A DNA stretch of 64,000 bases. It comes from Cellvibrio sp. UBA7661 (GTDB taxonomy: Bacteria > Pseudomonadota > Gammaproteobacteria > Pseudomonadales > Cellvibrionaceae). The notes under the pieces were generated by a model. The model did not search any database. It saw only the letters and a list, made by a program, of their open reading frames with translations, and had not been told where the DNA came from. Position 1 is the stretch's first letter, and the number at the start of each line of letters is the position of its first letter. Positions 26,931 through 36,255 of this stretch are shown piece after piece. Made by a program: the position numbers and the translations under genes. The stretch spans positions 264,411 through 328,410 of the forward strand of contig DLHT01000018.1 of NCBI GenBank assembly GCA_002483365.1, read 5' to 3'.

Positions 26931-28037
26931 CTATTTAGACTCTTTCAAAATACGCAACATGCGACGCAAAGGTTCCGCCGCACCCCACAATAGCTGATCA
27001 CCAATCACGAAAGCAGACACATACTCAGGTCCCATATTGAGCTTGCGCACGCGGCCCACACCAATTTTGAGACCGCCAGTGATAGACGCCGGTGTCAGTT
27101 CTTGCTCGGTGATACTGCGATCATTAGGCACAAATTTCACCCAGTCATTACCCGACTTGATGATGGACTCAATTTCATCCAGCGGCAGGTCTTTTTTCAG
27201 TTTGATGGTCAATGCCAAACTATGGCAACGCATAGCGCCGATACGCACACATAAACCGTCGACAGGAATAGTGCTTTCGGTACCCAGAATTTTGTTAACT
27301 TCGGCTTGCCCCTTCCACTCTTCTTTGGACTGGCCGTTATCCAATTGCTTGTCGATCCAAGGAATCAGACCACCTGCCAAAGGCGCAGGGAAAAATTCGC
27401 GCGGCACATCATTGCGGATAGTGCTAGCCACTTTTCTATCGATATCCAAAATGGCAGAAGCCGGAGTTGCCAGCTCATCGGCCACGGCATTATGGATTAC
27501 ACCCATGCCTTTCAACAGTTCGCGCATATGGTTAGCACCACCGCCCGAAGCTGCTTGATAGGTCATGGAACTAACCCAATCCACCAGACCTGCATGGAAC
27601 AAACCACCCACACCCATCAACATAATGGAGTTAGTGCAATTGCCACCAATAAAGTTTTTAACGCCCTTCTGCAGAGCAGCATCGATCACATTGCGATTGA
27701 CCGGATCAAGAATAATGACCGCATCGTCTTCCATACGCAGACTGGAAGCCGCGTCGATCCAATAGCCATTCCAGCCGGAAGCACGCAGCTTTGGGAAAAT
27801 CTCGCTGGTGTAATCGCCACCCTGGCAGGTGATAATCACATCAAGCTGCTTAAGATCATCGACCGAATAAGCATCTTTCAATGCCGGCAAATCGGCCGCT
27901 ACCGCTGGCGCAGCGCCGCCTACATTGGAGGTAGTGAAAAATACTGGTTGGATATCTGCAAAGTCATTTTCAGACTGCATACGTTCCATCAATACGGAAC
28001 CCACCATACCGCGCCAACCTACAAAACCTACTTTCAT
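26931..28037 (-). CDS. asd: Aspartate-semialdehyde dehydrogenase
   Basis: Asd reduces aspartyl phosphate to aspartate semialdehyde, the branch point to lysine/diaminopimelate, threonine and methionine. The 368-residue protein starts with the NADP motif GFVGWRGMVGSVL, has the catalytic cysteine in FIGGNCTNSIMLMG near residue 134 and the RIGAMRCHS motif. It is the gammaproteobacterial (E. coli-like) form. It follows leuB by 31 bases and is probably in the leuCDB transcript, as in Pseudomonas. Confidence 0.97.
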   Translation of the reverse strand: MKVGFVGWRGMVGSVLMERMQSENDFADIQPVFFTTSNVGGAAPAVAADLPALKDAYSVDDLKQLDVIITCQGGDYTSEIFPKLRASGWNGYWIDAASSLRMEDDAVIILDPVNRNVIDAALQKGVKNFIGGNCTNSIMLMGVGGLFHAGLVDWVSSMTYQAASGGGANHMRELLKGMGVIHNAVADELATPASAILDIDRKVASTIRNDVPREFFPAPLAGGLIPWIDKQLDNGQSKEEWKGQAEVNKILGTESTIPVDGLCVRIGAMRCHSLALTIKLKKDLPLDEIESIIKSGNDWVKFVPNDRSITEQELTPASITGGLKIGVGRVRKLNMGPEYVSAFVIGDQLLWGAAEPLRRMLRILKESK

Positions 28038-28068
28038 CTCAGTCTCTCTTTAAATATTCAAGCGAAAA

Positions 28069-29145
28069 TCAATTCAAAGCCGCAACGACGGCATCACCCA
28101 TTTGCGAGGTAGATACTTTGATCTTACCTTCCGTATAAATGTCGGCGGTGCGATAACCTTGATCCAACACCTTACCCACTGCCACTTCAATCGCATCCGC
28201 CACCTGCGGATAACCGAGCGAATAACGCAACATCATGGATACCGACAAAATAGTCGCCAGCGGGTTAGCAATACCCTGTCCAGCGATATCCGGTGCAGAA
28301 CCGTGACACGGCTCATACATACCGCGACCATCTTTATCCAGTGAAGCCGATGGCAACATACCAATAGAGCCAGTTAGCATAGCAGCCGCATCGGACAAAA
28401 TATCACCAAACATGTTACCCGTCACCAACACATCGAATTGCTTGGGCGCGCGCACCAGTTGCATAGCGGCGTTATCCACATACATATGTGATAATTCAAC
28501 ATCAGGATACTCTTTATGCAGGGTATCCATCACTTCGCGCCACAACATAGTCGCCTCAAGCACATTGGCTTTATCGACCGAGCAGACTTTACTGTTGCGT
28601 TTGCGCGCCATTTCAAATGCAGTGCGGCCGATGCGGATGATCTCGCTCTCGGAATATTTATAGGTGTTGTAACCTTCACGCTCACCGCTTTCCAATACGC
28701 GAATACCGCGCGGCTCGCCGAAGTAAATGCCGCCCGCAAGTTCGCGCACAATCAAAATGTCCAAACCGGAAACCACTTCCGGTTTAAGCGACGATGCATC
28801 AACCAATTGTGGATACAACAGTGCCGGGCGCAAATTTGCATACAAGCCTAATTGTGAACGAATCTTTAGCAGACCTTTTTCCGGGCGAATGGCGCGATCC
28901 AATTTATCCCACTTGGGACCACCTACTGCACCCAACAAAATTGCATCGGCTTTGCGTGCCTTTTCCAGCGTTGAATCCGCCAAAGGAACGCCATGCACAT
29001 CAATTGCACAACCGCCCATCAATTCATTTTCAAAAGTTAAACCCAAATCAAATTTGGCATTAACCACATCCAGCACCTTACGCGCTTCTTTAACAATTTC
29101 TGGACCAATACCATCGCCTTCCAGAATTAAAATATGCTTACCCAC
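28069..29145 (-). CDS. leuB: 3-isopropylmalate dehydrogenase
   Basis: LeuB oxidatively decarboxylates 3-isopropylmalate in leucine synthesis. The 358-residue protein begins ILILEGDGIGPEIV and contains the family signature around NMFGDILSDAAAML (about 235-248), with substrate-binding arginines in RSQLGLYANLRPA. The start is a GTG at 29143-29145, with GGAG seven bases upstream. It lies between leuD and asd. Confidence 0.97.
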   Translation of the reverse strand: MGKHILILEGDGIGPEIVKEARKVLDVVNAKFDLGLTFENELMGGCAIDVHGVPLADSTLEKARKADAILLGAVGGPKWDKLDRAIRPEKGLLKIRSQLGLYANLRPALLYPQLVDASSLKPEVVSGLDILIVRELAGGIYFGEPRGIRVLESGEREGYNTYKYSESEIIRIGRTAFEMARKRNSKVCSVDKANVLEATMLWREVMDTLHKEYPDVELSHMYVDNAAMQLVRAPKQFDVLVTGNMFGDILSDAAAMLTGSIGMLPSASLDKDGRGMYEPCHGSAPDIAGQGIANPLATILSVSMMLRYSLGYPQVADAIEVAVGKVLDQGYRTADIYTEGKIKVSTSQMGDAVVAALN

Positions 29146-29193
29146 AAATATTCTCCAAATTTAAAAAATTCTTTTTCGCTACTGCTGGCTCGA

Positions 29194-29841
29194 TTACTTC
29201 ACCACATCAAACAACCAGGGCGCTTCTGCACGGCGCTTGGTTTCGTAAGCACGAATTTTATCGGCCTGCTCAAGAGTCAAACCAATATCATCCAAGCCAT
29301 TTAATAAGCAGTGTTTGCGGAACGCATCGATTTCAAAACCAAAGCTTTCACCTGATGGCGTCGTGACAGTTTGCGCCGCAAGATCAACGGTTAATTGATA
29401 ACCCTCAGCCGCGTACATTTCCTTAAATAATTTATCGACAATTTCTTCACTCAAGATAATTGGCAACAGACCATTTTTGAAACAGTTATTGAAGAAAATA
29501 TCTGCAAAGCTCGGAGCAATTACACTGCGAAAGCCATAATCATCCAATGCCCAAGGCGCGTGTTCACGACTGGAACCACAACCAAAGTTTTCGCGCGCGA
29601 GTAAAATGCTGGCATTTTTATAACGCGGAAAATTTAATGGAAATTCCGTGTTAATCGGGCGACCTTCACAACTCTGATCCGGTTTTCCTTCATCGAGATA
29701 ACGCAACTCGTCGAAGAGATTTTTGCCAAACCCCGTTCGCTTGATCGATTTCAAAAACTGTTTTGGGATAATCATATCAGTATCGACATTAGCACGATCC
29801 ATAGGAGCAGCAATGCCTTGTATGACAGTAAAACTTTTCAT
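29194..29841 (-). CDS. leuD: 3-isopropylmalate dehydratase small subunit
   Basis: LeuD is the swivelling-domain subunit of isopropylmalate isomerase and pairs with LeuC. The 215-residue protein shows MDRANVDTDMIIPKQFLK at the N-terminus and the signature FGCGSSREHAPWAL near residues 84-97. The start has AGGAG upstream. It follows leuC by 15 bases. Confidence 0.98.
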   Translation of the reverse strand: MKSFTVIQGIAAPMDRANVDTDMIIPKQFLKSIKRTGFGKNLFDELRYLDEGKPDQSCEGRPINTEFPLNFPRYKNASILLARENFGCGSSREHAPWALDDYGFRSVIAPSFADIFFNNCFKNGLLPIILSEEIVDKLFKEMYAAEGYQLTVDLAAQTVTTPSGESFGFEIDAFRKHCLLNGLDDIGLTLEQADKIRAYETKRRAEAPWLFDVVK

Positions 29842-29856
29842 AGCGCTCTCCTACTC

Positions 29857-31275
29857 TTAGTTAAATGTACGCACATCAACAAAATGACCAGCAATTGCCG
29901 CTGCTGCCGCCATCGCTGGACTTACCAAATGCGTGCGGCCACCGTACCCCTGACGCCCTTCAAAGTTGCGGTTTGAAGTAGATGCGCAGTGCTCACCAGC
30001 ACCAAGCTTGTCCGCATTCATCGCCAAACACATAGAGCAGCCTGGCTCACGCCATTCAATGCCCGCCTCAATGAAAATTTTATCCAAGCCCTCTGCTTCT
30101 GCTTGCGCTTTCACTGCACCAGAGCCGGGAACAACAATCGCTTCTTTTACTGAATCGGCTTTTTGACGACCTTTAACTACCGCTGCCGCCGCACGAATAT
30201 CTTCAATGCGCGAGTTGGTGCAGGAACCGATGAATACACGATCCACATGAATGGAAGTGATCGGTTGGTTGGCCTGCAGCCCCATGTATTGCAACGCGCG
30301 AATCATATCGTTGCGCTTAACCGGATCCGCTTCATTGGCCGGATCAGGTACTTTATCTTCAACCGATACCACCATCTCTGGCGATGTACCCCAGCTAACT
30401 TGCGGCTTGATATCCGCGCCGTTGATTTCCACAACTGCATCAAAATGTGCGCCTTCATCGCTGACATAATTTTTCCAGTCGGCGACAGCCTTCTCCCACA
30501 AATCGTCTTTGGGAGCATAGGTACGACCCTTGACGTAATCGATAGTGGTTTGGTCTACCGCCACCATACCAGCGCGCGCGCCTGCTTCAATTGCCATATT
30601 GCATACAGTCATTCGGCCTTCCATGCTCATATCGCGAAATACCTGACCGCCAAATTCCATCGCATAACCAGTTCCGCCAGCGGTACCAATTTTAGCGATG
30701 ATGGCGAGCACAACGTCTTTCGGAGTTACACCAAGGCCAAGCTTGCCATCCACCTTGATCAACATGTTCTTCATTTTTTTGGCAACCAAACATTGAGTCG
30801 CCATGACATGCTCTACTTCACTTGTCCCAATACCGTGAGCCAATGCGCCCAAAGCGCCATTGGTAGCCGTATGGGAATCTCCGCAAACCACGGTCATACC
30901 GGGCAGACATGCGCCAGTTTCAGGGCCTATCACATGCACAATCCCCTGACGCTCATCATTAATTTTGAATTCGAGAATACCGAACTCATCACAGTTATCA
31001 TCAAGCGTTTTCACTTGGATCAATGACACCGGATCCTGAATACCACTCACACCATGAGCACGCTCTTTCTGGGTGGTGGGCACGTTATGATCCGGCGTCG
31101 CAAGGATTGAATCTACGCGCCAAGGCTTGCGCCCCGCCATACGCAATCCGTCAAATGCTTGAGGTGAAGTCACCTCATGCACGATGTGACGATCGATGTA
31201 AATAAGTGCGGAACCGTCGTCGCTTTGATGGACGAGGTGAGCATCCCATAATTTGTCATAAAGGGTTTTTGCCAT
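29857..31275 (-). CDS. leuC: 3-isopropylmalate dehydratase large subunit
   Basis: LeuC is the 4Fe-4S aconitase-family subunit that isomerises 2- to 3-isopropylmalate. The cluster cysteines are visible in FIGSCTNSRIED (about 345) and EPGCSMCLAMN (about 406-416). I chose the ATG at 31273-31275 (MAKTLYDKLW), 472 residues, with GGAG six bases upstream; the frame extends four codons further. It is the first gene of leuC-leuD-leuB-asd and is divergent from a LysR-family regulator. leuA is not in the window. Confidence 0.97.
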   Translation of the reverse strand: MAKTLYDKLWDAHLVHQSDDGSALIYIDRHIVHEVTSPQAFDGLRMAGRKPWRVDSILATPDHNVPTTQKERAHGVSGIQDPVSLIQVKTLDDNCDEFGILEFKINDERQGIVHVIGPETGACLPGMTVVCGDSHTATNGALGALAHGIGTSEVEHVMATQCLVAKKMKNMLIKVDGKLGLGVTPKDVVLAIIAKIGTAGGTGYAMEFGGQVFRDMSMEGRMTVCNMAIEAGARAGMVAVDQTTIDYVKGRTYAPKDDLWEKAVADWKNYVSDEGAHFDAVVEINGADIKPQVSWGTSPEMVVSVEDKVPDPANEADPVKRNDMIRALQYMGLQANQPITSIHVDRVFIGSCTNSRIEDIRAAAAVVKGRQKADSVKEAIVVPGSGAVKAQAEAEGLDKIFIEAGIEWREPGCSMCLAMNADKLGAGEHCASTSNRNFEGRQGYGGRTHLVSPAMAAAAAIAGHFVDVRTFN

Positions 31276-31392
31276 AGTGATCTCCAATAAAGCCTTACAA
31301 GCTCAGCCCACAGGTTGAAACGAAACTCATAGTAAGTAATGAAGCCATGCTACGCCCGTCAAATCCATAAAACAAATTTATCTTTTTTATAT

Positions 31393-31412
31393 ATTGCATT
31401 ACCAAATGGAAT
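31393..31412. promoter_or_regulatory. Interrupted dyad between leuC and the LysR gene
   Basis: ATTGCAT-N6-ATGGAAT is symmetrical except for one base pair in each arm and is embedded in AT-rich flanks. Such interrupted dyads with a T-N11-A core are typical LysR-type binding sites. It lies only 17 bases before the lysR start codon, so autorepression is likely, and about 120 bases upstream of leuC. Confidence 0.5.
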
Positions 31413-31429
31413 AATATAAAAATAAACCA

Positions 31430-32305
31430 ATGGATACCCAACACTTACAGGCTTTCGTTGCAATTGCTGAAAATGGCTCTTTCTCTGCAGCAGCAGAACG
31501 GCTCCATTTGACGCAACCTGCTATTAGTAAGCGAATTGCATTACTAGAAGAACAACTAAAGGTGTCGTTATTTGACCGGATTGGCAGACAAGTCGCTCTA
31601 ACCCAGGCTGGTCAGGTACTGTTAAGTAAAGCGAAGCTAATATTAGGAGAGGTAATTGCGGCGCAGCGGGCAATTGCAGACTTACAAGGCGATGTTCAAG
31701 GCAAACTGAGTATTGCTACAAGTCACCATGTAGGCCTGCACTATTTACCCCCTTTTTTGCGCGAGCTATCAACCCGATACCCACAAGTAAAATTGGATTT
31801 ACATTTTTTAGATTCGGAGCAGGCATATCATGAAATACTCCAAGGCAGATTCGACATCGCCATTATTACGCTCGCGCTTCAACAAGATTCGCGAATCCAA
31901 AGCCAAACCCTCTGGCATGACCAGCTCGAATTTGTCGCTGCGCCAACCCATGCGCTTGCAACGCAATCGCATCTTCAGTTGGCCGATTTAAGCGCGCATC
32001 AGGCGATAATGCCGGATACAAGCACCTACACCACACAACTCATCAAAACATTATTTGATGATAAAAAGTTGCCCCTTGATATTGCGATGATTTCCAACCA
32101 TCTCGACACCATTAAAATGCTATTGAGTATTGGATTGGGATGGGGTGTGTTACCACGCAAAATTATCGATGAGCAATTAGTAATTCTGGATGTTGATCAC
32201 CCTCCGATTATGCGCCCATTAGGCTATATCCATCACAGCCAACGAACATTAAATAATGCCGCACGGGTTTTTTTAGACCTGTTACAAAATAATACGCCGC
32301 ACTAA
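31430..32305 (+). CDS. LysR-family transcriptional regulator
   Basis: A 291-residue LysR-type regulator. The N-terminal winged helix (MDTQHLQAFVAIAENGSFSAAAERLHLTQPAISKRI, about 1-60, seen in parts) is followed by a substrate-binding domain (about 90-290). It is divergent from leuC, as in pseudomonads, so it may control the leu genes, with a leucine-pathway intermediate as possible effector. That is inferred from position only. The start ATG at 31430 is the natural start for this family. Confidence 0.93.
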   Translation: MDTQHLQAFVAIAENGSFSAAAERLHLTQPAISKRIALLEEQLKVSLFDRIGRQVALTQAGQVLLSKAKLILGEVIAAQRAIADLQGDVQGKLSIATSHHVGLHYLPPFLRELSTRYPQVKLDLHFLDSEQAYHEILQGRFDIAIITLALQQDSRIQSQTLWHDQLEFVAAPTHALATQSHLQLADLSAHQAIMPDTSTYTTQLIKTLFDDKKLPLDIAMISNHLDTIKMLLSIGLGWGVLPRKIIDEQLVILDVDHPPIMRPLGYIHHSQRTLNNAARVFLDLLQNNTPH

Positions 32306-32416
32306 TTAATTCTCTTTTTTTACTAACGAACGCTTGAGTATTCTTCAACGCAGTCCACACAACTGTCATTAACTTATCGTTAAACTGTCTTTTTATTTAA
32401 CAGCTCTGGATCAATT

Positions 32417-33175
32417 ATGAAATTACGTAAATACAGCCCTATTTTTAGTTTATCTGCCAGCGCACTTTTATTGGCGATGAGCAGCAATAGCCAAGCAGAT
32501 ACCGTATTTGGTGTTTACGCAGGCGCAGGCGTTTGGCAAGCAGATTATAGCGGCGAGTTAGGAAATCCATCCGTTAACGTCAATGAATTAGGACTAAAGG
32601 ACAACAACAATAATTTTTATTACATTGCACTTGAGCATCCAGTTCCATTCTTTCCTAATATCAAATTACAACAAAACGATATCACTAGTCGCCAAACGGG
32701 AACCATCAATAACAGCTTCAGCGTCGGGAATATTAATTTTCCAGCAGGCAGCAAGGTCACAACGGATATTGATTTAAGCTACACAGACGCAGCGCTGTAT
32801 TATGAATTGCTTGATAACTGGCTGAATCTCGATTTGGGCGTGACACTTCGCAAATACAGCGGGCACTTGCAAGCCGAAAGCCTTCAAATAACCGATAAAA
32901 TGGACATCGATATTACAGTTCCACTAGCTTATGCACGCTTTCAGTTTGATCTCCCTTTAACTGGATTTTCAGCAGGGTTTGAAGGGAATTACATCAGTTA
33001 TGATGGCAATGATCTGGCAGACTACAACGCAAAAATCAGTTACCTTTTTGATTCAGCACTGGACCTGGGAATTGAAGTTGGTTACCGCGCTCTCACAGCC
33101 AATATTGATGATGATGGCGTCAATACCAATCTTGACTTGAAAGGCCCTTACGCAGCAGCCATTTTTCACTTTTGA
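32417..33175 (+). CDS. TIGR04219-type outer-membrane beta-barrel protein
   Basis: A 252-residue predicted outer-membrane beta-barrel. A signal peptide (about 1-27, ending SQADT) is followed by alternating beta strands and a C-terminal phenylalanine (AAIFHF), the usual barrel-insertion signal. The sequence pattern (GVYAGAGVWQADYSG near the start, YYIALEHPVPFFPNIKL) fits the TIGR04219 family, whose function is unknown. It is monocistronic, with a strong bidirectional terminator. Confidence 0.85.
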   Translation: MKLRKYSPIFSLSASALLLAMSSNSQADTVFGVYAGAGVWQADYSGELGNPSVNVNELGLKDNNNNFYYIALEHPVPFFPNIKLQQNDITSRQTGTINNSFSVGNINFPAGSKVTTDIDLSYTDAALYYELLDNWLNLDLGVTLRKYSGHLQAESLQITDKMDIDITVPLAYARFQFDLPLTGFSAGFEGNYISYDGNDLADYNAKISYLFDSALDLGIEVGYRALTANIDDDGVNTNLDLKGPYAAAIFHF

Positions 33176-33194
33176 TTAACTGTCAGACCACAAA

Positions 33195-33234
33195 TAAAAA
33201 AGCCGCTGATTGTTCAATCAGCGGCTTTTTTATT
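33195..33234. terminator. Bidirectional terminator between the barrel gene and mdh
   Basis: A near-perfect 16-17 bp stem AAAAAAGCCGCTGATT / AATCAGCGGCTTTTTT lies between two convergent genes. T runs occur on both strands. Confidence 0.93.
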
Positions 33235-33261
33235 TTACAGATAGAGTGATGTTTACAACGA

Positions 33262-34245
33262 TTATGCTGGCAACAACTCTTTCACTGCATCGCGTTCTTC
33301 TTGCAATTCTTTTTCAGTTGCAGTCATACGAGCGCGAGAGAATTCATTGATCTCAACACCTTGAACAATTTCCCAATCGCCGTTTTTGCATACGCATGGG
33401 AAAGAGTAGATCAGACCTTTCTCAATGCCGTAAGAACCATCGCTGTATACACCCATACTCACCCAATCGTTCGCCGGAGTACCCAGTGCCCAATCGCGAA
33501 TGTGGTTGATAGCCGCGTTAGCTGCAGAAGCAGCAGAAGACGCACCACGTGCAGCGATAATTGCAGCGCCGCGTTGTTGAACGGTTGGAATGTAATCTGC
33601 TTCATACCATGCCTGGTCAACCAAGCTCAGTGCTGGCTTGCCATCAACCAGAGTGTTGTGCAGGTCTGGATATTGAGTAGATGAGTGGTTACCCCAGATC
33701 AATGCCTTGGTGATGTTGTTGATGCTAGTACCAGTTTTGGTCGCCAGTTGTGACAAGGCACGGTTGTGATCCAAACGGGTCATTGCAGTGAATTGACGTG
33801 GGTTGATGTTAGGCGCATTGCGTTGGGCAATCAGTGCGTTGGTGTTTGCAGGGTTACCTACAACAAGCACCTTGATGTTACGTGACGCATGGTCATCAAT
33901 CGCTTTACCTTGTACAGAGAAAATAGCCGCGTTTGCTGCCAGCAAATCTTTACGCTCCATGCCAGGACCACGTGGACGAGCGCCAACCAGCAAAGCGTAG
34001 TCGGAATCTTTGAAAGCAACAGCAGGATCATCAGTCGTCACAATGCCAGCCAACAACGGGAATGCACAATCGTCCAATTCCATTGCAACACCTTGCAGGG
34101 CTTTTAGAGCCGGGGTGATTTCCAGCAATTGCAGGATTACTGGCTGATCTTTACCCAGCATGTCGCCAGCGGCGATGCGGAACAATAATGAGTAGCTGAT
34201 TTGACCAGCGGCGCCGGTAACGGTAACTCTTACGGGTGCTTTCAC
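33262..34245 (-). CDS. mdh: Malate dehydrogenase
   Basis: Mdh interconverts malate and oxaloacetate with NAD. The protein starts VKAPVRVTVTGAAGQISYSLL (first residues), the Rossmann motif, and has the catalytic segments TRLDHNRALSQLA near 160 and IWGNHSSTQYPD near 185, with the catalytic histidine. It belongs to the 327-residue Burkholderia/cytosolic type rather than the E. coli 312-residue type. I chose the GTG at 34243-34245, with GGAG seven bases upstream; the open frame to 34341 would add 32 unlike residues and cover the promoter. Confidence 0.94.
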   Translation of the reverse strand: MKAPVRVTVTGAAGQISYSLLFRIAAGDMLGKDQPVILQLLEITPALKALQGVAMELDDCAFPLLAGIVTTDDPAVAFKDSDYALLVGARPRGPGMERKDLLAANAAIFSVQGKAIDDHASRNIKVLVVGNPANTNALIAQRNAPNINPRQFTAMTRLDHNRALSQLATKTGTSINNITKALIWGNHSSTQYPDLHNTLVDGKPALSLVDQAWYEADYIPTVQQRGAAIIAARGASSAASAANAAINHIRDWALGTPANDWVSMGVYSDGSYGIEKGLIYSFPCVCKNGDWEIVQGVEINEFSRARMTATEKELQEERDAVKELLPA

Positions 34246-34330
34246 GATGAGACTCCATTTATTCGGGTGATATTGGAAGGAAACGAAAGTTCGGCATTTT
34301 GTGCCAGGGTTTGTACATAGACGGGTGGGC

Positions 34331-34336
34331 ATTATA
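34331..34336 (-). promoter_or_regulatory. -10 box of the mdh promoter
   Basis: A perfect TATAAT on the minus strand about 86 bases before the mdh GTG. The -35 is poor (GTGAAT at 17 bases), so an activator may be needed. Confidence 0.5.
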
Positions 34337-34398
34337 GGCATTTACCCAGAAAATTCACCCTGAGAATGCCCCTTAATGCCCTCAAAAGAGAAATAAAT

Positions 34399-34413
34399 TG
34401 AGAATGATTCGCA
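34399..34413. promoter_or_regulatory. Fur-box-like sequence upstream of mdh
   Basis: TGAGAATGATTCGCA matches 11 of 14 fixed positions of the Fur 7-1-7 consensus TGATAAT-N-ATTATCA. It lies about 65 bases upstream of the mdh -10 box, outside the usual repression zone, so function is doubtful. Confidence 0.2.
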
Positions 34414-34454
34414 AATTTGACTGGATATTTACGTGATGTTCTTATTCATAAAGA

Positions 34455-35921
34455 TTAGGAACCTGCCCCGCAATCCAAACAAGAATTACCTTTTGACCCA
34501 CCCATACGCAATTTGTAATGCAAGTCTTTCAACGCCGTTCTGACGCCCTCCTCCAGCACAGGATGATAAAACGGCAACTCCAGAACTTCCTGTACCGTTA
34601 AGCGCAATTGCACTACCCAGGCTAATTGGTGGGCGATGTGCTCTGCAGCGGGGCCGAACATTTCTGCCCCAAGCAATAGACCACTTCCCTGCTCTCCATA
34701 TACACGCAGCAAACCCCGGTTTTTGTTCATAATGCGCGCCCGACCTTGATCCTCAAAACTTGCCTTACCAATCGCATAGCAGTTACAACAAGCCTTTCTC
34801 ACACTTTCCAAATTTTGCCCAACACTGGCTATTTGCGGATCTGTGAACACAATACTCAAAGGAACCCGGCGAGTACTTGCGCGAACATCATCAGCATTAC
34901 GCAAAGAGCGGCCAGCATTGCCTCCTGCAATACGCCCTTCATCAGCCGCCTCATGCAACAGTGGAGCATCGCTTGATGCATCACCAGCAATATAAATGGA
35001 TGAGTTTCCGCACTGGCCTGTATAGCTGTTATAAAGCGGGATGCCATTACTATCCAAAGCCAGGTCAGCATTCACCAAATCCAATCTTTCAATATTAGGA
35101 CGACGCCCTGTTGCAGCCAAAACATAATCAAATTGTTCTTCGATCATGCCTTTTTCACGATGGTGATACTTGATCACAACACCATCGGAGTTTTCATGAA
35201 GCTTTTCAGTTGCCGCATTAAGATCCAGATAAAACTCACGATTAAACTCCATATCAGCACAATGACTGATAGCAGGATCTTTGATGGCAGCCAACTCGCC
35301 ACTCTTGCCAAACACAGCAACTTGTACCCCCAGCCGACTTAACGCCTGCCCCAACTCCAACCCAATAACACCCGGGCCAAAAATAGCGATGGACTTGGGT
35401 AAGTCACTCCATTCAAAAACATCATCACTAATTAACAGACGCTTACCTGCAGCATGCAAGAATTCAGGAATCGAAGGAGATGATCCCGTTGCAATAATAA
35501 TTTTTGCAGCTTCGATTTCAGACCTGGAACCATCGTCATGCTTAATTTCGAGCTCGGAAGCAGACAGAAATCTCGCATAACCTTTTATTTTGTGTTCTAA
35601 CGGAAACGCGTCGACCGATTCCAACACTAAACTAACGAAACGATCGCGCTCACGCCTGATTCGTTGCATGACCGCAGCACCATTTATCACCGGTGATGAA
35701 TAAAAAACGCCAAATTCATCGCCTTGCCGAGCAAGATAGGCATGATCAGCAGCAGCGATAAGTAATTTACTCGGCATGCAACCTACCCTCGCGCAGGTAG
35801 TACCCTGCTCACCACCTTCAATTACAATAATATTGTCGGTGTATTTCTTGGCGGCACTGTAAGCACTGAGCCCCGCAGTACCCGCCCCAATAATTGCAAT
35901 ATCAACCTTGCGTTTGGGCAT
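34455..35921 (-). CDS. Dihydrolipoamide dehydrogenase-like flavoprotein
   Basis: A 488-residue FAD/NAD(P) disulfide reductase. It has the FAD motif IIGAGTAGLSA (10-20), the redox pair Cys43/Cys48 in TTCARVGCMPSK, the NAD motif FGPGVIGLELGQALSRLG (about 175-195), the second FAD motif IYIAGDAS near 305 and the dimer-interface HPVLEEG. It is related to Lpd, but no pyruvate or 2-oxoacid dehydrogenase genes are adjacent, so the substrate is uncertain. Odd point: a second CxxC (Cys481/Cys484) sits four residues before the C-terminus. I chose the ATG at 35919-35921 with GGAGAG upstream; an extension to 35957 would start at TTG. Confidence 0.9.
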   Translation of the reverse strand: MPKRKVDIAIIGAGTAGLSAYSAAKKYTDNIIVIEGGEQGTTCARVGCMPSKLLIAAADHAYLARQGDEFGVFYSSPVINGAAVMQRIRRERDRFVSLVLESVDAFPLEHKIKGYARFLSASELEIKHDDGSRSEIEAAKIIIATGSSPSIPEFLHAAGKRLLISDDVFEWSDLPKSIAIFGPGVIGLELGQALSRLGVQVAVFGKSGELAAIKDPAISHCADMEFNREFYLDLNAATEKLHENSDGVVIKYHHREKGMIEEQFDYVLAATGRRPNIERLDLVNADLALDSNGIPLYNSYTGQCGNSSIYIAGDASSDAPLLHEAADEGRIAGGNAGRSLRNADDVRASTRRVPLSIVFTDPQIASVGQNLESVRKACCNCYAIGKASFEDQGRARIMNKNRGLLRVYGEQGSGLLLGAEMFGPAAEHIAHQLAWVVQLRLTVQEVLELPFYHPVLEEGVRTALKDLHYKLRMGGSKGNSCLDCGAGS

Positions 35922-36220
35922 CCTACACTCTCCGATTTGGAAATTTGCATTTGACAATCAAAAAACGAGTCGCAGAAAAGATCTACCAGAAATACCAAAA
36001 TCATCTTCTCAAGACGTAAATGCAATAAGAATTCCAAACGATAAAAACGCGGTAAACATCAGCAAAAAATGCTTTCTGCTTCACAAAAAAATACGCACCT
36101 ATACAGCTACATAACAGCCACATAGTTGAAAAAATTGCAGCAATTTGAAAAATTAACACTCAGCAAATGATATGCCGTTTTAGGCTACGTGTTAAAACAC
36201 CAACTCATCACGAGAAAATT

Positions 36221-36249
36221 TTGAAAAAAAGGGTACTGTGCGTTATCAA
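36221..36249 (+). promoter_or_regulatory. Candidate promoter of a small RNA
   Basis: TTGAAA (36221-36226) and TATCAA (36244-36249) are separated by 17 bases, matching the sigma-70 consensus at 5/6 and 4/6 positions. A start near 36256 is predicted. Confidence 0.3.
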
Positions 36250-36255
36250 ATTGCG

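Noticed and set aside
27306..28112. 268-codon open frame antisense to asd
   Set aside because: It mirrors asd codon use, has no family resemblance, and asd is intact on the other strand.
30163..31026. 287-codon open frame antisense to leuC
   Set aside because: Composition is that of an antisense shadow (His/Arg/Phe-rich); leuC is complete and conserved.
34246..34341. N-terminal extension of mdh
   Set aside because: It covers the promoter -10 box and the ribosome site of the GTG start, and is unlike Mdh.
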